Positions 25,603-35,119 of a stretch of DNA of 44,785 nucleotides are shown piece after piece. Numbering within the stretch: the stretch's first letter is position 1; each line of letters starts with the position of its first letter. Under the pieces are notes generated by a model. The model was not told the origin of the DNA, did no database searches, and worked only from the letters and a program-made list of their open reading frames with translations. A program made the position numbers and the translations under genes. Source of the stretch: MESE01 sp036675035 (GTDB lineage: Bacteria; Pseudomonadota; Gammaproteobacteria; Burkholderiales; Burkholderiaceae_D); assembly GCA_036675035.1 (NCBI GenBank), contig JAKFFO010000017.1:1-44785 (forward strand). Reading direction: 5' to 3'.

Positions 25603-26058
25603 ATGAAGAAGATTTTAATCGGCACTGCAGTAGCCCTCTCATTCAACCTGGCCCACGCGGCGGATATCGTCGATACCGCAAAATCGGCAGGCTCGTTCAA
25701 CACGCTGGTAACGGCAGTACAGGCAGCCGGACTGGTCGACACCCTGAAGGGGCCGGGACCGTTCACGGTGTTCGCGCCGACCGATGAAGCGTTTGCAAAA
25801 ATACCGAAGGCAAAACTGGATGCGCTGCTCAAGGACAAGGCAGCGCTGACCAAGGTACTGACCTATCATGTCGTGCCGGGCAAGGTCATGGCATCCGATG
25901 TAAAGCCCGGCAAGGTGAAGACGGTAGAAGGTTCCAGCCTTAAGGTGAGCACCGACGGCGGAAAAGTCATGGTCGACAAGGCACAGGTGTTGAAGACCGA
26001 TGTGGCGGCCGACAACGGCGTGATCCACGTGATCGATTCGGTCATCATGCCGATGTAA
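25603..26058 (+). CDS. Secreted single-domain fasciclin (FAS1) protein
   Basis: GGAG six bases upstream sets the start at 25603. The 151-residue protein has a signal peptide cleaved after AHA (residue 19) and one complete FAS1 domain. The H1 box is TVFAPTDEAFAKIP and the H2 region is NGVIHVIDSVIMP, with YHVVPGKV between them. Small bacterial FAS1 proteins are periplasmic or secreted and are linked to adhesion and biofilm; the direct partner is unknown. It is divergent from a MerR-like regulator and ends at a strong terminator at 26180. Confidence 0.95.
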   Translation: MKKILIGTAVALSFNLAHAADIVDTAKSAGSFNTLVTAVQAAGLVDTLKGPGPFTVFAPTDEAFAKIPKAKLDALLKDKAALTKVLTYHVVPGKVMASDVKPGKVKTVEGSSLKVSTDGGKVMVDKAQVLKTDVAADNGVIHVIDSVIMPM

Positions 26059-26179
26059 TGCAGCACGGTGCAAATCATCTGCCAGGGCGGCATATGGCAC
26101 GCGACAGAAAACACTGTTCCAGCGTCCGGTCATGTGCAGCTCAAGCAGTTGACGAAGCAATGATAAAAACCGTCGGACC

Positions 26180-26219
26180 AAAAGCCATTGACCGCGACCG
26201 CGGTTGATGGCTTTTTTTC
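26180..26219 (+). terminator. Rho-independent terminator after the fasciclin gene
   Basis: AAAAGCCATTGACCGC and GCGGTTGATGGCTT pair around GACC, with one internal mismatch, followed by a run of T. The rest of 26059-26389 holds no gene. Confidence 0.85.
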
Positions 26220-26389
26220 TTAATACGACATTGCCTTCCAAGTACAGGCTTATTTCTCCCGGAATACCTGCCTCACCGGACTGATATCGATCGCTCGTAT
26301 CGCGCCTGATGACCTTGTCCCGTTTTGGCGGCGGGCTGACCCGAATGTGCAATGCCGGCAAATCCGGAACCGGACCATCATGGCAATAT

Positions 26390-27613
26390 TCATATTCCTT
26401 GCGCGGCCTGCCTTGCTTCGTTTAATGTCATGGGCGCACCGAGGTAATTGCCCTGCACCTTCGTGATTCCCAGGTCTTTTAGTGCCTGTAGTTCCGCGTT
26501 CGTCTCTACCCCTTCGGCAATCAACTTGCTGCCGGTATCTTTGGCAAACCGCACGAACGCAGCGACCAATGCCCTTCGCCCCGGATCGGTATCGATATTT
26601 TTGGTGAGGCTCATATCGAGTTTGATCCTGTCGGGCGCCAGCTCCAATATATGGCGGAAAGTTGAAAAGCCGGCCCCGGCGTCGTCGACTGCGAGCATCA
26701 TGCCTCGGCGCCGCAATGGAGCGAGTGCCGTTTTGATTTCCTGATATCTTTCAACCGCCGCGTGCTCGGTAATTTCAAGGGTGACTCTGTCCAGCGGCAT
26801 GTCGGCAAAGATATCTTGAAACATGCGGTTCAACACCGCCTCGGGTGAAATGTTCACTGCGACATAAATATGCGAGTCGAAACAGCCCAGGTTCGCTAAC
26901 GCGAGCTGGATCGCCTTTCCCTCAAGTTCCGGCCCCAATCCGATGTTTTGCGCTTCATTAAACAGAATATCCGGTCTGGTATCCGGATAATCCTTGAAGC
27001 GGGTCAGCGCTTCAAAACCGGCGACCCTGCGGTGGTCGAGGTCATGAATGGGCTGATACATCGTCACCATGCTCTGTGCAGAAAGAATCGACCGGATACG
27101 GGCTTTAGCCTCTCGTTGCTTGTTGGTCGAAGAACGCTGGTGATCGACCTGGTGGGCGGTCATTTCGGCGCATGCCTGCATCATGGCCAGATCGCGGCGG
27201 TTCAGAGAATAGTCAGCAACATGGCTATAGCAGCAAAGCGTGCCGTATACGGTTCCATCTGCCAGGTGAATCGGTGCCGCTATGTAAGACTTGATTTCCA
27301 ACGCGGCGGTAACCGCCAGTGCCACTGCAACCGGATAGTCATTAATGTCGTTCATCAAAGCCGGTAGCTTGCCGTCTACAATCAGCTTGCAGTATGTTTC
27401 TTCGGCCGGACTCGCCAATCCGGGTTGCAGCAGGCAGTTGGCTTCGTCCGTATCGACCAGCTTGATTTCACGATTTCCCTCGAAGAACTCTCCGAGAAAC
27501 GCGATATCCATACCTAAATGCTTTCGCAGGATGTGAATCATTTCAGGCACAGTACCGCTACCCCATCGATCGCTGTTGGATAAATGAAGAAGCGCTAAAT
27601 TTGAAAAATCCAC
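26390..27613 (-). CDS. GAF-EAL protein, predicted cyclic-di-GMP phosphodiesterase
   Basis: GGAGG lies five bases before a GTG at 27613, which I take as the start; a TTG at 27637 is upstream of that site and less likely. The 407-residue protein has an N-terminal GAF domain (about 20-165, with IAAPIHLADGTVYGTLCCYS) and a C-terminal EAL domain (about 175-400). The catalytic set appears intact: FEALTRF, VAVNISPEAV, LEITEHAAVE, VDDAGAGFS, IKLDMSLT, LIAEGVET and KVQGNYLG. The loop-6 phrase reads DDAGAG instead of the usual DDFGTG, which could alter activity. It should hydrolyse cyclic-di-GMP in the cytosol in response to a small ligand or redox signal at the GAF domain. It is a single gene. Confidence 0.92.
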   Translation of the reverse strand: MDFSNLALLHLSNSDRWGSGTVPEMIHILRKHLGMDIAFLGEFFEGNREIKLVDTDEANCLLQPGLASPAEETYCKLIVDGKLPALMNDINDYPVAVALAVTAALEIKSYIAAPIHLADGTVYGTLCCYSHVADYSLNRRDLAMMQACAEMTAHQVDHQRSSTNKQREAKARIRSILSAQSMVTMYQPIHDLDHRRVAGFEALTRFKDYPDTRPDILFNEAQNIGLGPELEGKAIQLALANLGCFDSHIYVAVNISPEAVLNRMFQDIFADMPLDRVTLEITEHAAVERYQEIKTALAPLRRRGMMLAVDDAGAGFSTFRHILELAPDRIKLDMSLTKNIDTDPGRRALVAAFVRFAKDTGSKLIAEGVETNAELQALKDLGITKVQGNYLGAPMTLNEARQAAQGI

Positions 27614-28447
27614 TATTACCTCCTGGGACTCAAGCAAACGCTGCTGGTCATACGGGTTTAACTCAATGGGCGCGTATTGTCGATACTTGCATTTCCGGCT
27701 CGCAACGCATTCTGGTATCTATCTGTAACAGGCGCAGGCGCGATCAGTTTTGCTTTCCTGTCAAGGGACTCCGCGAGCCCGGGCCATTCATTACCTGGTA
27801 ATGGAAGCATAGAACGCACCATCCCTTTGGTGCCATGTGCATGGCGGCTATTGATAGAGGCCAAAGAGATTTAAAGAGACGTGGCCCGGAACAGCACCAA
27901 GCCTCAAGTCATGAGACACATCGGGTTGAAAGTAATTCTGCTGCGGCCGCACGGAAGGAATATGCGAGCGGGGATCGACAATTGGTGTTGCCTGCGAATA
28001 TTTACGAAGCCGGCCAACGAATTGGATTACCGGCGACGTTAACACTCATTCCACAAATAAAAGAGTACTCGGCAAACCATAGGCCGCCCCGAAAGATGGT
28101 GCCCGGCGATACCGGGTTGCAGGGACCGCCGGAATTGGCGCGGCAAAACACACCCGCCCGGACCCCATCGATAAGTTTCAGCGTATCAGCAACTTTCGAG
28201 TGGACAGGCCCCACAATCAACCGAGATCACGCTTCAAACGCCCCGGTAACGATGCTCCTGTTCTGCCGTACCGCCGACCGGCTAACGAAAACCAGATCCC
28301 GCATTTCGCTCATGGCAGATACGAAACGCAAGACCCGGCCCCGGGTTTGCCATCGCTGCCTGCAAAGGCGTTGCGCGGCAATGCCCCCGAGGAGTCATCG
28401 CCGAAGTCGGCAACGCCGCGGGCAGCTGCAAAGTGACGGTCGTTTTA
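27614..28447. other. Longest gene-free stretch
   Basis: Frames on both strands reach up to 220 codons, but their composition (Arg/Pro-rich, no domain pattern, no ribosome-binding site) does not support a gene. A palindrome CATTACCTGGTAATG lies at 27789-27803. It may hold decayed genes. Confidence 0.4.
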
Positions 28448-29314
28448 TTATTTACCCTGAGTCGCGCTGCCGGTGTCGCGTGATTCGCTGCCCTTTCTTA
28501 TAGCGCGCGAGTTCGGGCTATCCATCACGCCGATATCGTTAGTCCTGGTCGGCCCTTTCACCTTGCCGCTCTCGTCTTTGCTGCTGCCAGCCGAACTGGC
28601 GCTGCTGCCGGAGCTGCTGCTGCCGCTCGACGAACCGTCTGAGGTGGCGCCTGACGATCCGCTCGTGGTGGCGGCATCGCGCTTGACCATTTTCGTCGCC
28701 AGTTGGTGATGATCGCGAATGGTCGGCTTCAGGTCGGTCGCCAAAGCCTGCAACTGTGGATCTTCGGCACGTTTTTCTATGCGCTCAATTAACTGCATCG
28801 CCTCCTTGTGATCGGCAACGCCGCCGCGCTGCAGGTACCTCTTGTCGAACTTGTCGCCACTGAGGCTGCTTAATTTCTCGAGCTCCTTTTGATGCTTGCC
28901 GTCGAGATTCGTGGGCAGGTCAACATTCTTGATCTGTGCCAGGTCGCGCAATTTTTCATGCGCCTTGGTATGGTCGTCCAGCATCTTCTGCGCGAAATCC
29001 TGCACCTGATCGTCCTTGCTCTTGTCAAGTGCGACCTGGGCTGCCTTCATTTCCGCCATGTTGGCTGCAGCAAGGTCCTTCATCATTATTTTATCCGCCC
29101 GGCTCATGGCGACGTCGCTGCTCTTGCCGGCCGATGCCGACGCGCCACTGGTTTTTGCGCTGCTGCCGGCGGTGCCGCCCGTCGCGCCCGACGCACCCGA
29201 TGTGTCCGATTTGCCGCTGCCGCTATCTGCGGCATGAACGGAAACCGGTCCGAACATCAATGCGAAGACCGCGGTACCCAATAGTGCTTTCAGATTTTTT
29301 TGCTTCGTTGACAT
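28448..29314 (-). CDS. DUF4142 periplasmic protein with Ser/Gly-rich flanks
   Basis: AAGGAGAA six bases upstream sets the start at 29314. The 288-residue protein has a signal peptide cleaved after HAA (about 29) and a Ser/Gly/Ala-rich linker to about residue 66. The DUF4142 domain follows (about 70-210): DKIMMKDLAAANMAEMKAAQVALDKSKDDQVQDFAQKMLDDHTKAHEKL, then the second half HHQLATKMVK. This is a ferritin-like helical bundle found in periplasmic proteins linked to stress tolerance. The C-terminal 80 residues are again Ser/Gly-rich, unusually long for the family and probably disordered. It is a single gene. Confidence 0.92.
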   Translation of the reverse strand: MSTKQKNLKALLGTAVFALMFGPVSVHAADSGSGKSDTSGASGATGGTAGSSAKTSGASASAGKSSDVAMSRADKIMMKDLAAANMAEMKAAQVALDKSKDDQVQDFAQKMLDDHTKAHEKLRDLAQIKNVDLPTNLDGKHQKELEKLSSLSGDKFDKRYLQRGGVADHKEAMQLIERIEKRAEDPQLQALATDLKPTIRDHHQLATKMVKRDAATTSGSSGATSDGSSSGSSSSGSSASSAGSSKDESGKVKGPTRTNDIGVMDSPNSRAIRKGSESRDTGSATQGK

Positions 29315-29648
29315 GGGAAATTCTCCTTTAAGTGTTTGATGGCAAGTTGCCACCGATCGCCTTGTCGCGATAGCGTAGAGAAGAATGCAAAGGGTATGCC
29401 ACGGCAGCCGTGTCAACCTGTTCACGCTGCAACGGGCCGAGATGGAAAACCGGGTCAGTACGGATTACAAGATGGAAGAATGCATTACAGAGCTTGCAGG
29501 CCGCCAAGAGAGCCGGTCTTTTATCGAAGCAACAAAGAGCGCGCTTTAAACTCCGTTCCGGTTCCGAGTATCATTCTCTCCGGCACGTGAACGCCGCTCA
29601 TCCGATCTTCGGCTGAATCCATTCCACTAAGAAGCGATTTCCGATCAC
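29315..29648. other. Intergenic divergent promoter region
   Basis: It separates the DUF4142 and GST-like genes, which point away from each other. No gene or clear operator is seen. Confidence 0.35.
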
Positions 29649-30752
29649 ATGACAAAAAAACCTTATCGCCTCTACGGCAGCGAAGTCAGCCTTTTCACCG
29701 GCAAGGTGCGCGCCTATCTGCGCTGGAAAAATATTCCGCATACCGAACATTTATCGGATGCGAAAACGTACAAGGAAGTCATCGTTCCCCGTGTCGGATT
29801 CCCGGTGATCCCGGTGATGGTCGGTCCGGACGATGAAACGCTGCAGGACAGCACCGACATCATCGACGAGCTTGAGCGCCGCCATGTCGCGCCGTCGATC
29901 TATCCGTCGTCGCCGCGGCAGCGGCTGGCCGCGTTGCTGCTCGAAGTGTTCGGCGACGAGTGGCTGGTGATCCCGGCCATGCACTATCGCTGGCACTACA
30001 ACCGCGACTGGGTGATCAGGGAATTCGGCAGGATGAACATGCCCGACGCAACGCCGGAAGAGCAGCTCGAAGCAGGCGAAAAGCGTGCGGGTCCGTTCGC
30101 CAACGCCGCCCTTCTGCTCGGCGGCACGCCGGACATGCATCGCGCAATCGAGGCGTCATACGAAGGTTTTCTGGACGAGTTCGATGCACATCTTGCGGTG
30201 CATCCTTACCTGTTCGGCACGCGTCCGTCGATCGGCGACTTTGGACTGATCGGTCCTCTGTATGCACACCAGTACCGCGATCCGTGGACCGGCGACCATA
30301 TGCGCAGGCGTGCGCCGCGCGTTGCGCAGTGGGTCGAGCGCATGCAACACCCGTCGCAGCCGCAGACCGGCGAGTTCCTCGCCAACGACGAAGTGCCGGA
30401 AACGCTGCTGCCGATACTGGGACGCATGATGCGCGAGCAGTTGCCGGTGCTGGCCGACAGCGCACGGCGATTGTCCGCATGGCTGGCGGAACACCCCGGC
30501 GAACGGATACCGCGGGCGATCGGCAAGCATGACTTTACGATGGAGGGGCAAACCGGCCAGCGCATCATGCGCCCGTACAGCTTGTGGATGCTGCAGCGCG
30601 CGCGCGATTATTACCGCACGCTGGATGGTGCCGAGCGCGAAGCGGTCAACCGATTGCTGCAACAAATCGGTGGCGAACAATTTCAGCAGTTTGAAGATCC
30701 GCCGCGTTTATTGCGGGACGGTCTCAGCGTCAAGCCGGAAACCGTCGATTGA
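29649..30752 (+). CDS. Glutathione S-transferase-family protein, extended
   Basis: The 367-residue protein begins with a thioredoxin-like GST N-domain (YRLYGSEVSLFTGKVRAYLRWKNIPHTE, then GFPVIPVMVGPDDETLQDSTDIIDELERR) and continues with an all-helical C-domain containing PYLFGTRPSIGDFGLIGPLYAHQYRDP. That motif carries the N-capping Ser/Thr-x-x-Asp of GSTs. About 130 extra C-terminal residues make it longer than a normal GST of about 220 residues; similar long GST-like proteins occur in proteobacteria with no assigned substrate. It is cytosolic. It is a single gene ended by a strong hairpin at 30884. Confidence 0.88.
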   Translation: MTKKPYRLYGSEVSLFTGKVRAYLRWKNIPHTEHLSDAKTYKEVIVPRVGFPVIPVMVGPDDETLQDSTDIIDELERRHVAPSIYPSSPRQRLAALLLEVFGDEWLVIPAMHYRWHYNRDWVIREFGRMNMPDATPEEQLEAGEKRAGPFANAALLLGGTPDMHRAIEASYEGFLDEFDAHLAVHPYLFGTRPSIGDFGLIGPLYAHQYRDPWTGDHMRRRAPRVAQWVERMQHPSQPQTGEFLANDEVPETLLPILGRMMREQLPVLADSARRLSAWLAEHPGERIPRAIGKHDFTMEGQTGQRIMRPYSLWMLQRARDYYRTLDGAEREAVNRLLQQIGGEQFQQFEDPPRLLRDGLSVKPETVD

Positions 30753-30883
30753 TCGACGCAGGCGTGGGCATAAAGGCAAGGCTCGGTTTCTGCTGCTCCC
30801 CGAGTGCGCTGAATTATTCGTGAGCTGGTCTTCTATGATTTTCCGCCATCGGGTGGCCGGCAGCGGGCGGAATACGGCAAAGC

Positions 30884-30909
30884 AAAAAACGGCGCATGCG
30901 CCGTTTTTT
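30884..30909 (+). terminator. Perfect-palindrome terminator
   Basis: AAAAAACGGCGCA and TGCGCCGTTTTTT form an uninterrupted 26-bp palindrome. It can terminate transcripts from both directions and lies 130 bp after the GST-like gene. Confidence 0.85.
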
Positions 30910-30984
30910 GTTGTGTCGATTTTTGATGCCGCTTTTTTTACCGCTTTCTTTTGCGGTATTTTCCGGCACCAATGATGTCTGACG

Positions 30985-31028
30985 AAAAAACCCACGGCTT
31001 CCCTCTACCAGTTGCCGTGGGTCTTTTC
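30985..31028 (-). terminator. Terminator of the aldehyde dehydrogenase gene
   Basis: On the minus strand, ACCCACGGC pairs with GCCGTGGGT around a loop of about 14 bases, followed by TTTTTT. It lies 35 bp after the stop of the dehydrogenase gene. Confidence 0.8.
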
Positions 31029-31062
31029 ATCTGCGCGGGTGCCGGCCCGCGACACAGGCTGC

Positions 31063-32502
31063 CTACACGTTCATCACTGCGACAGCGCGCGCATTCAGAT
31101 AGGCATCCACCGCCTCTGGCCCGCCCTCGGAGCCGTAGCCGGAATCCTTCAGGCCTCCGAACGGCATTTCGGCCGACGGCAGTGCCGGCATGTTAATCCA
31201 CAGCATGCCAACCTCGACCCGGCGCGCCAGCAGATCGGCATTCTTCAATGAACGCGTGAATGCATAACCGGCCAGGCCGTACGGCAGACGATTCGATTCG
31301 GCGATCGCTTCTTCCAGCTTGTTGAAGCTGCGCACCGCTGCCATCGGGCCGAACGGTTCATCATTGAACACCTTCGCATTCAACGGCACGTCGGACAGGA
31401 TGGTGGGCTGCCAGAAGTTGCCGGTCTCGCCGATGCGCTCGCCGCCGGCCAGCACTTTCGCGCCGCGCTCGACTGCATCCTTGGTGAACTCGGCCATCGC
31501 GGTCAGCCGGCGCGGATTGGCCAGCGGTCCCATTTGCGTTCCTTCGGTCAGTCCGTCGCCGACCTTCAGCCCCTGCGCATGCTTGACCAGCGCCTGCTCG
31601 AACTCGTTGCGTACGCTTTCATGTACCAAAAAGCGCGTCGGCGAAATGCACACCTGCCCCGCGTTGCGGAACTTGGCGGCACCGGCGCACTTTACCGCGA
31701 GCGCGATGTCGGCATCTTCTGCGACGATCACGGGCGCATGGCCGCCCAGCTCCATGGTCACGCGCTTCATGTGCTGGCCTGCCAGCGCGGCGAGCTGCTT
31801 GCCTACCGGCGTCGAGCCGGTGAACGTGATTTTGCGGATCACCGGATGCGCGATCAGGTAGCTCGAAATCTCCGCCGGATTGCCATACACCAGGCCCAGC
31901 ACGCCGGGCGGGATGCCGGCATCGGCAAAGGCCTGGATCAATGCCGCCGGACCGGCCGGCGTTTCTTCCGGCGCCTTGACCAGCATCGAGCAGCCGGCCG
32001 CCAGCGCCGCGCCGACCTTGCGCACCACCTGGTTGATCGGGAAATTCCAGGGCGTGAATGCGGCAACCGGTCCGACCGGGTCCTTCAGCACCATCTGGCG
32101 AACCGACAGATTGGTGCGCGACGGTACGATCCGGCCATACACGCGGAAGCCCTCTTCCGCGAACCATTCGATGATGTCGGCCGCGGCCAGTGCTTCACCC
32201 TTGGCTTCGACCAGCGGCTTGCCCTGCTCCTGCGTCAGCACGCGGCCGATCGCTTCCGCGCGCTCGCGCATCAGGCCGGCTGCCTTGCGCATGATCTTGC
32301 TGCGCTCGGCCGGAGTCATGTCGCGCCAGGTCTCGAAACCTTTCTGCGCAGCCTCCAGCGCCTTGTCCAGATCCGCGCGGCTGGCGTGCGCAACATGTCC
32401 TATTTGCTTGCCGGTGGCGGGATTATGAATAGCCAGCGTGCGGCCGTCGGCGGCGTCTTGCCACTGGCCGTTGATAAAGAGTTGCGTGTTTGGATAAGTC
32501 AT
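31063..32502 (-). CDS. NAD(P)-dependent aldehyde dehydrogenase, SSADH-like
   Basis: I start at 32502 (MTYPNTQLFINGQWQDA), the normal family N-terminus; the longer frame adds unsupported residues. The 479-residue enzyme has FTPWNFPINQVVRKVGAALAAGC, the cofactor loop FTGSTPVGK, the general base in MELGGHAPVIV and the nucleophilic Cys in RNAGQVCISPTRF. The pattern fits class III succinate-semialdehyde dehydrogenases (GabD type) and the related alpha-ketoglutaric semialdehyde dehydrogenases, so it probably oxidises a short dicarboxylic semialdehyde in the cytosol. Exact substrate cannot be set from sequence alone. The zinc-free MDR gene lies 313 bp upstream on the same strand; co-transcription is uncertain. 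Confidence 0.93.
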   Translation of the reverse strand: MTYPNTQLFINGQWQDAADGRTLAIHNPATGKQIGHVAHASRADLDKALEAAQKGFETWRDMTPAERSKIMRKAAGLMRERAEAIGRVLTQEQGKPLVEAKGEALAAADIIEWFAEEGFRVYGRIVPSRTNLSVRQMVLKDPVGPVAAFTPWNFPINQVVRKVGAALAAGCSMLVKAPEETPAGPAALIQAFADAGIPPGVLGLVYGNPAEISSYLIAHPVIRKITFTGSTPVGKQLAALAGQHMKRVTMELGGHAPVIVAEDADIALAVKCAGAAKFRNAGQVCISPTRFLVHESVRNEFEQALVKHAQGLKVGDGLTEGTQMGPLANPRRLTAMAEFTKDAVERGAKVLAGGERIGETGNFWQPTILSDVPLNAKVFNDEPFGPMAAVRSFNKLEEAIAESNRLPYGLAGYAFTRSLKNADLLARRVEVGMLWINMPALPSAEMPFGGLKDSGYGSEGGPEAVDAYLNARAVAVMNV

Positions 32503-32814
32503 GTTTTTCTCACTTTGGTTGATTCGGAAATTGTGGATCAATCCGCCTCCGCACCCGGCAGGCCTGAACAAATTGCCGGATGCGTGCGCGACGGGAAATG
32601 CGGTGCGTCGCAGCCGATGGCGCCGCCTGAACTCATCAATGCGTTGGTGCCATGGATACCGCCTTGATCGCGTCTGCGTAGTCTATCAGCGACCGGCACC
32701 GGACGTATGGCGTCCGGTTATGGCACCTAATCATGGCCTGCCGGCAGCCGCTTCAGTGCCACGGTGCCGCGGTGCCGTGTAAGAACCTGACGCAGCTTCA
32801 TCCTTGTTTCGTCG
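32503..32814. other. Intergenic stretch
   Basis: It lies between two minus-strand genes. No gene, terminator or clear operator is seen; the promoter of the aldehyde dehydrogenase gene should be here. Confidence 0.35.
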
Positions 32815-33966
32815 TCACTTGCTCATTCCCTTGGACGGGTTGATCAAATACTTCTCGCCGGTGCTGCGCTTGCCATAGGCGGCAATCGCATCCAGGCTCA
32901 GCGCCTCGGCCAGCGACACTTCTTTCGTGTAATGGCTGGCGAAGGTGGTTTTCAGTTCTGCGGCGACGCGTTGCTTGAGCCGCGCCACCGTGGCGGGTCC
33001 GGCTTTTTGCAGGAACGGGAACAGCAGCCAGCCGCCCATGCCCCATGTCATGCCGAAATCGCGGACCAGTTCCGTAGGGCGCATATCCAGGCCGCCGTAG
33101 ATGTAGACCTGCTTGTAGGTGGTCGAACCGTAGCGGCTGTATTCCCTGGCGGTTTTGTTGGCCGCCGCTTCCATGCAGCTCAGGATCTGTCCGGCAAGCC
33201 GGCCGCCGCCGATCGCATCGAATGCGATGGTTGCGCCGGTCGCCACCAATGCGTCGGTCAGTTCCTGCATGAAATTCTCCGAGCTCGAATTACAGACGTA
33301 CTTGGCGCCCTCTTTGCGCAGCAATGCTTCCTGTTCCTTCGATCGCACGATATTGACCAGGTCGACCTGATCCTTCAGACAAATCCGGTTCAGCATCTGC
33401 CCGAGATTGGATGCGGCAGCCGTATGCACCAGCGCCTTGTGCCCCTCGGCCCGCATGGTCTCGACCATGCCCAGCGCAGTCAACGGGTTGACGAAGCAGG
33501 ATGCGCCTTCGGCCGGCGTCGTACCCGGTGGCAGAAGCAGGCACTGCTCCACCGGCACGCACCGGTACTGCGAATACATCGCGCCGCCCAGCACCGCGAT
33601 GGTCTTGCCCATCAACTGCTGCGCCGCATCGGATGCACCGGCGCCCACTACCACACCGGCGCCCTCGTTACCTGCCGGCATGGACATATCCAGCCGGGCC
33701 GTCATGCTCTTCATCGCCTTGTCGGGAATGCGTGCGGTGACGACCGGACCGTTGGCGGTTTCGGCCACCGTTGCGGTACTCATGTCGGCGGCGCCGAACA
33801 GCAAACCGATATCGGATGGATTGATCGGTGCGGCTTCGATGCGCACCAGCACTTCGTTTGCTGCAGGCGTCGGGATCGGCTCGCTGACCAGCGACAGCTC
33901 CAGCTCACCGCTTTTTTTGACGAGTGTGCGAAGCTGTAGTGCGGTCTTTTGTGTGTCGGAATTCAA
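32815..33966 (-). CDS. Zinc-free medium-chain dehydrogenase/quinone reductase-like
   Basis: The start is a TTG at 33966 with GAGGAG upstream. The 383-residue protein has the MDR catalytic fold entry VLVRIEAAPINPSDIGLLFG, the segment MPAGNEGAGVVVGAGA (Asn-Glu in place of the zinc-binding His-Glu) and a nucleotide-binding region ALVHTAAASNLGQMLNRICLKD. A further Rossmann strand IAFDAIGGGRLAGQIL follows. Zinc ligands are absent, placing it with quinone oxidoreductase and enoyl reductase-like members, which use NADPH. The substrate is unknown. A methionine-rich stretch (GMTWGMGGWLLFPFLQK) near 320 is typical of this subgroup. It precedes the aldehyde dehydrogenase on the same strand. Confidence 0.9.
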   Translation of the reverse strand: MNSDTQKTALQLRTLVKKSGELELSLVSEPIPTPAANEVLVRIEAAPINPSDIGLLFGAADMSTATVAETANGPVVTARIPDKAMKSMTARLDMSMPAGNEGAGVVVGAGASDAAQQLMGKTIAVLGGAMYSQYRCVPVEQCLLLPPGTTPAEGASCFVNPLTALGMVETMRAEGHKALVHTAAASNLGQMLNRICLKDQVDLVNIVRSKEQEALLRKEGAKYVCNSSSENFMQELTDALVATGATIAFDAIGGGRLAGQILSCMEAAANKTAREYSRYGSTTYKQVYIYGGLDMRPTELVRDFGMTWGMGGWLLFPFLQKAGPATVARLKQRVAAELKTTFASHYTKEVSLAEALSLDAIAAYGKRSTGEKYLINPSKGMSK

Positions 33967-34212
33967 TTGTGTCTCCTCGGTGGAATGGTAGGTGGGTACG
34001 TGCTTGTGATGATCGTGACGATCTTATCACCGAGGCGGTTTACGGGTTTGGGGGGAGCTATTGAGGCGTGAGGCGAGAATGCCCACAGGTCGCATTAACA
34101 CGTGCGGCGGCCCGACGCCAATTTGAAGTTGCACCGTTGACGCCAGCCTCGAAAGCTTGGAAGCAAAAGTGTAGACCCGGCTACAAGGTTCCCCGATTTG
34201 CATCCCGATACA

Positions 34213-34908
34213 TCATGTCGCCCGGGCACGCGCTTCCGGCGGCATCGCATCCAGCGCATCCTTGAAAAGGGCCTCGACCCGGGCGTGGATGTCCGGGCTC
34301 TTGTATCTCTCTTCCATATCACGCTTCACTTCCCCGCGGATATCCTTGAACAGCGCAAAGCCGTAAGACGGATAGCGTTGCGGCAGAGAGCTTAGAAAGC
34401 CCGTGGCGGCAGCGGCCTGCTTATTCTTGCGCTCTTCATGCTGCTGCTCGAATACCTTCTGGTCCTCTTCATTGAGGATGCTGATCTTTCCTTTCTTCAG
34501 GCGGTCGATGTCGGCCGCAGCCAGCTCCGCGCATTTGCCGGCAATGGCGCGGCACATCGTGGACTTGAATGCTTTTGCAGTGTCTGGCTGCTTGTCCAGG
34601 ATCGCAAGCGCGCCGTCAGGGCAATTTTCTTCGAGGGACTTTCTGAACGCATCGGCACGTTCGATTGCAGTCGGGTCCAGCGCAGCAGTAAGCACTTCCG
34701 CGGCGCACCTGGCCCCATGGGCCTGAAGGGCGACAGCCGCATCGCGTTGATCCTGTGAAAGATCGGCTGAGACACCCTGCTCCAGTGACCGTACCGCGAA
34801 GTCAGGCGCCATTGCATTGGACACAACTGCCGCTGCAGCAGTTACGATCTCATCGGCAAGTGCCGACTGGCGGTCCTGGTCGAGCGATTGGTCGAAATTG
34901 ATAGTCAT
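34213..34908 (-). CDS. Hypothetical soluble helical protein
   Basis: I start at 34908 (MTINFDQSLDQDRQSALADEI), where AAAGAAAG lies upstream; the longer frame to 35310 runs through non-coding DNA and over the next gene. The 231-residue product has no signal peptide or membrane helix. It is almost entirely helical and charged, with AEVLTAALDPTAIERADAFRKSLEENCPDGALAIL and an acidic-basic coiled stretch ILNEEDQKVFEQQHEERKNKQAAAATGFL. Four cysteines occur in the first 130 residues. The C-terminus FKDALDAMPPEARAR is basic. I do not recognise the family. Function unknown. Confidence 0.65.
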   Translation of the reverse strand: MTINFDQSLDQDRQSALADEIVTAAAAVVSNAMAPDFAVRSLEQGVSADLSQDQRDAAVALQAHGARCAAEVLTAALDPTAIERADAFRKSLEENCPDGALAILDKQPDTAKAFKSTMCRAIAGKCAELAAADIDRLKKGKISILNEEDQKVFEQQHEERKNKQAAAATGFLSSLPQRYPSYGFALFKDIRGEVKRDMEERYKSPDIHARVEALFKDALDAMPPEARARAT

Positions 34909-35119
34909 GATTTCTTTCTTTTCGTTGTCGGGCACAAGGAACAGTGTGGGTGAAGGGAGACGCCAACAATTGCAGCAATCAGGCAGCCATGATGAACAGA
35001 CAGGTAGACGGCCATGGAATTCCGCTGAGGGTGCGACAAAAAGCCGACATGGACGCGTCAGTGCGCCGGGTTGAGAAACTGCCTTAACTACCTGCAAGGA
35101 TAGCGACTGGGACAGTCCG

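Noticed and set aside
27835..28503. A 222-codon plus-strand frame in the large gap
   Set aside because: It is Arg/Pro/Ser-rich without a domain or ribosome-binding site, and its end overlaps the DUF4142 gene.
31534..32667. A 377-codon plus-strand frame antisense to the aldehyde dehydrogenase
   Set aside because: The dehydrogenase has all catalytic motifs and this frame resembles no protein.
32932..33939. A 335-codon plus-strand frame antisense to the MDR gene
   Set aside because: The minus-strand protein is a clear MDR enzyme, and this frame is rich in His, Arg and Gln with no ribosome-binding site.
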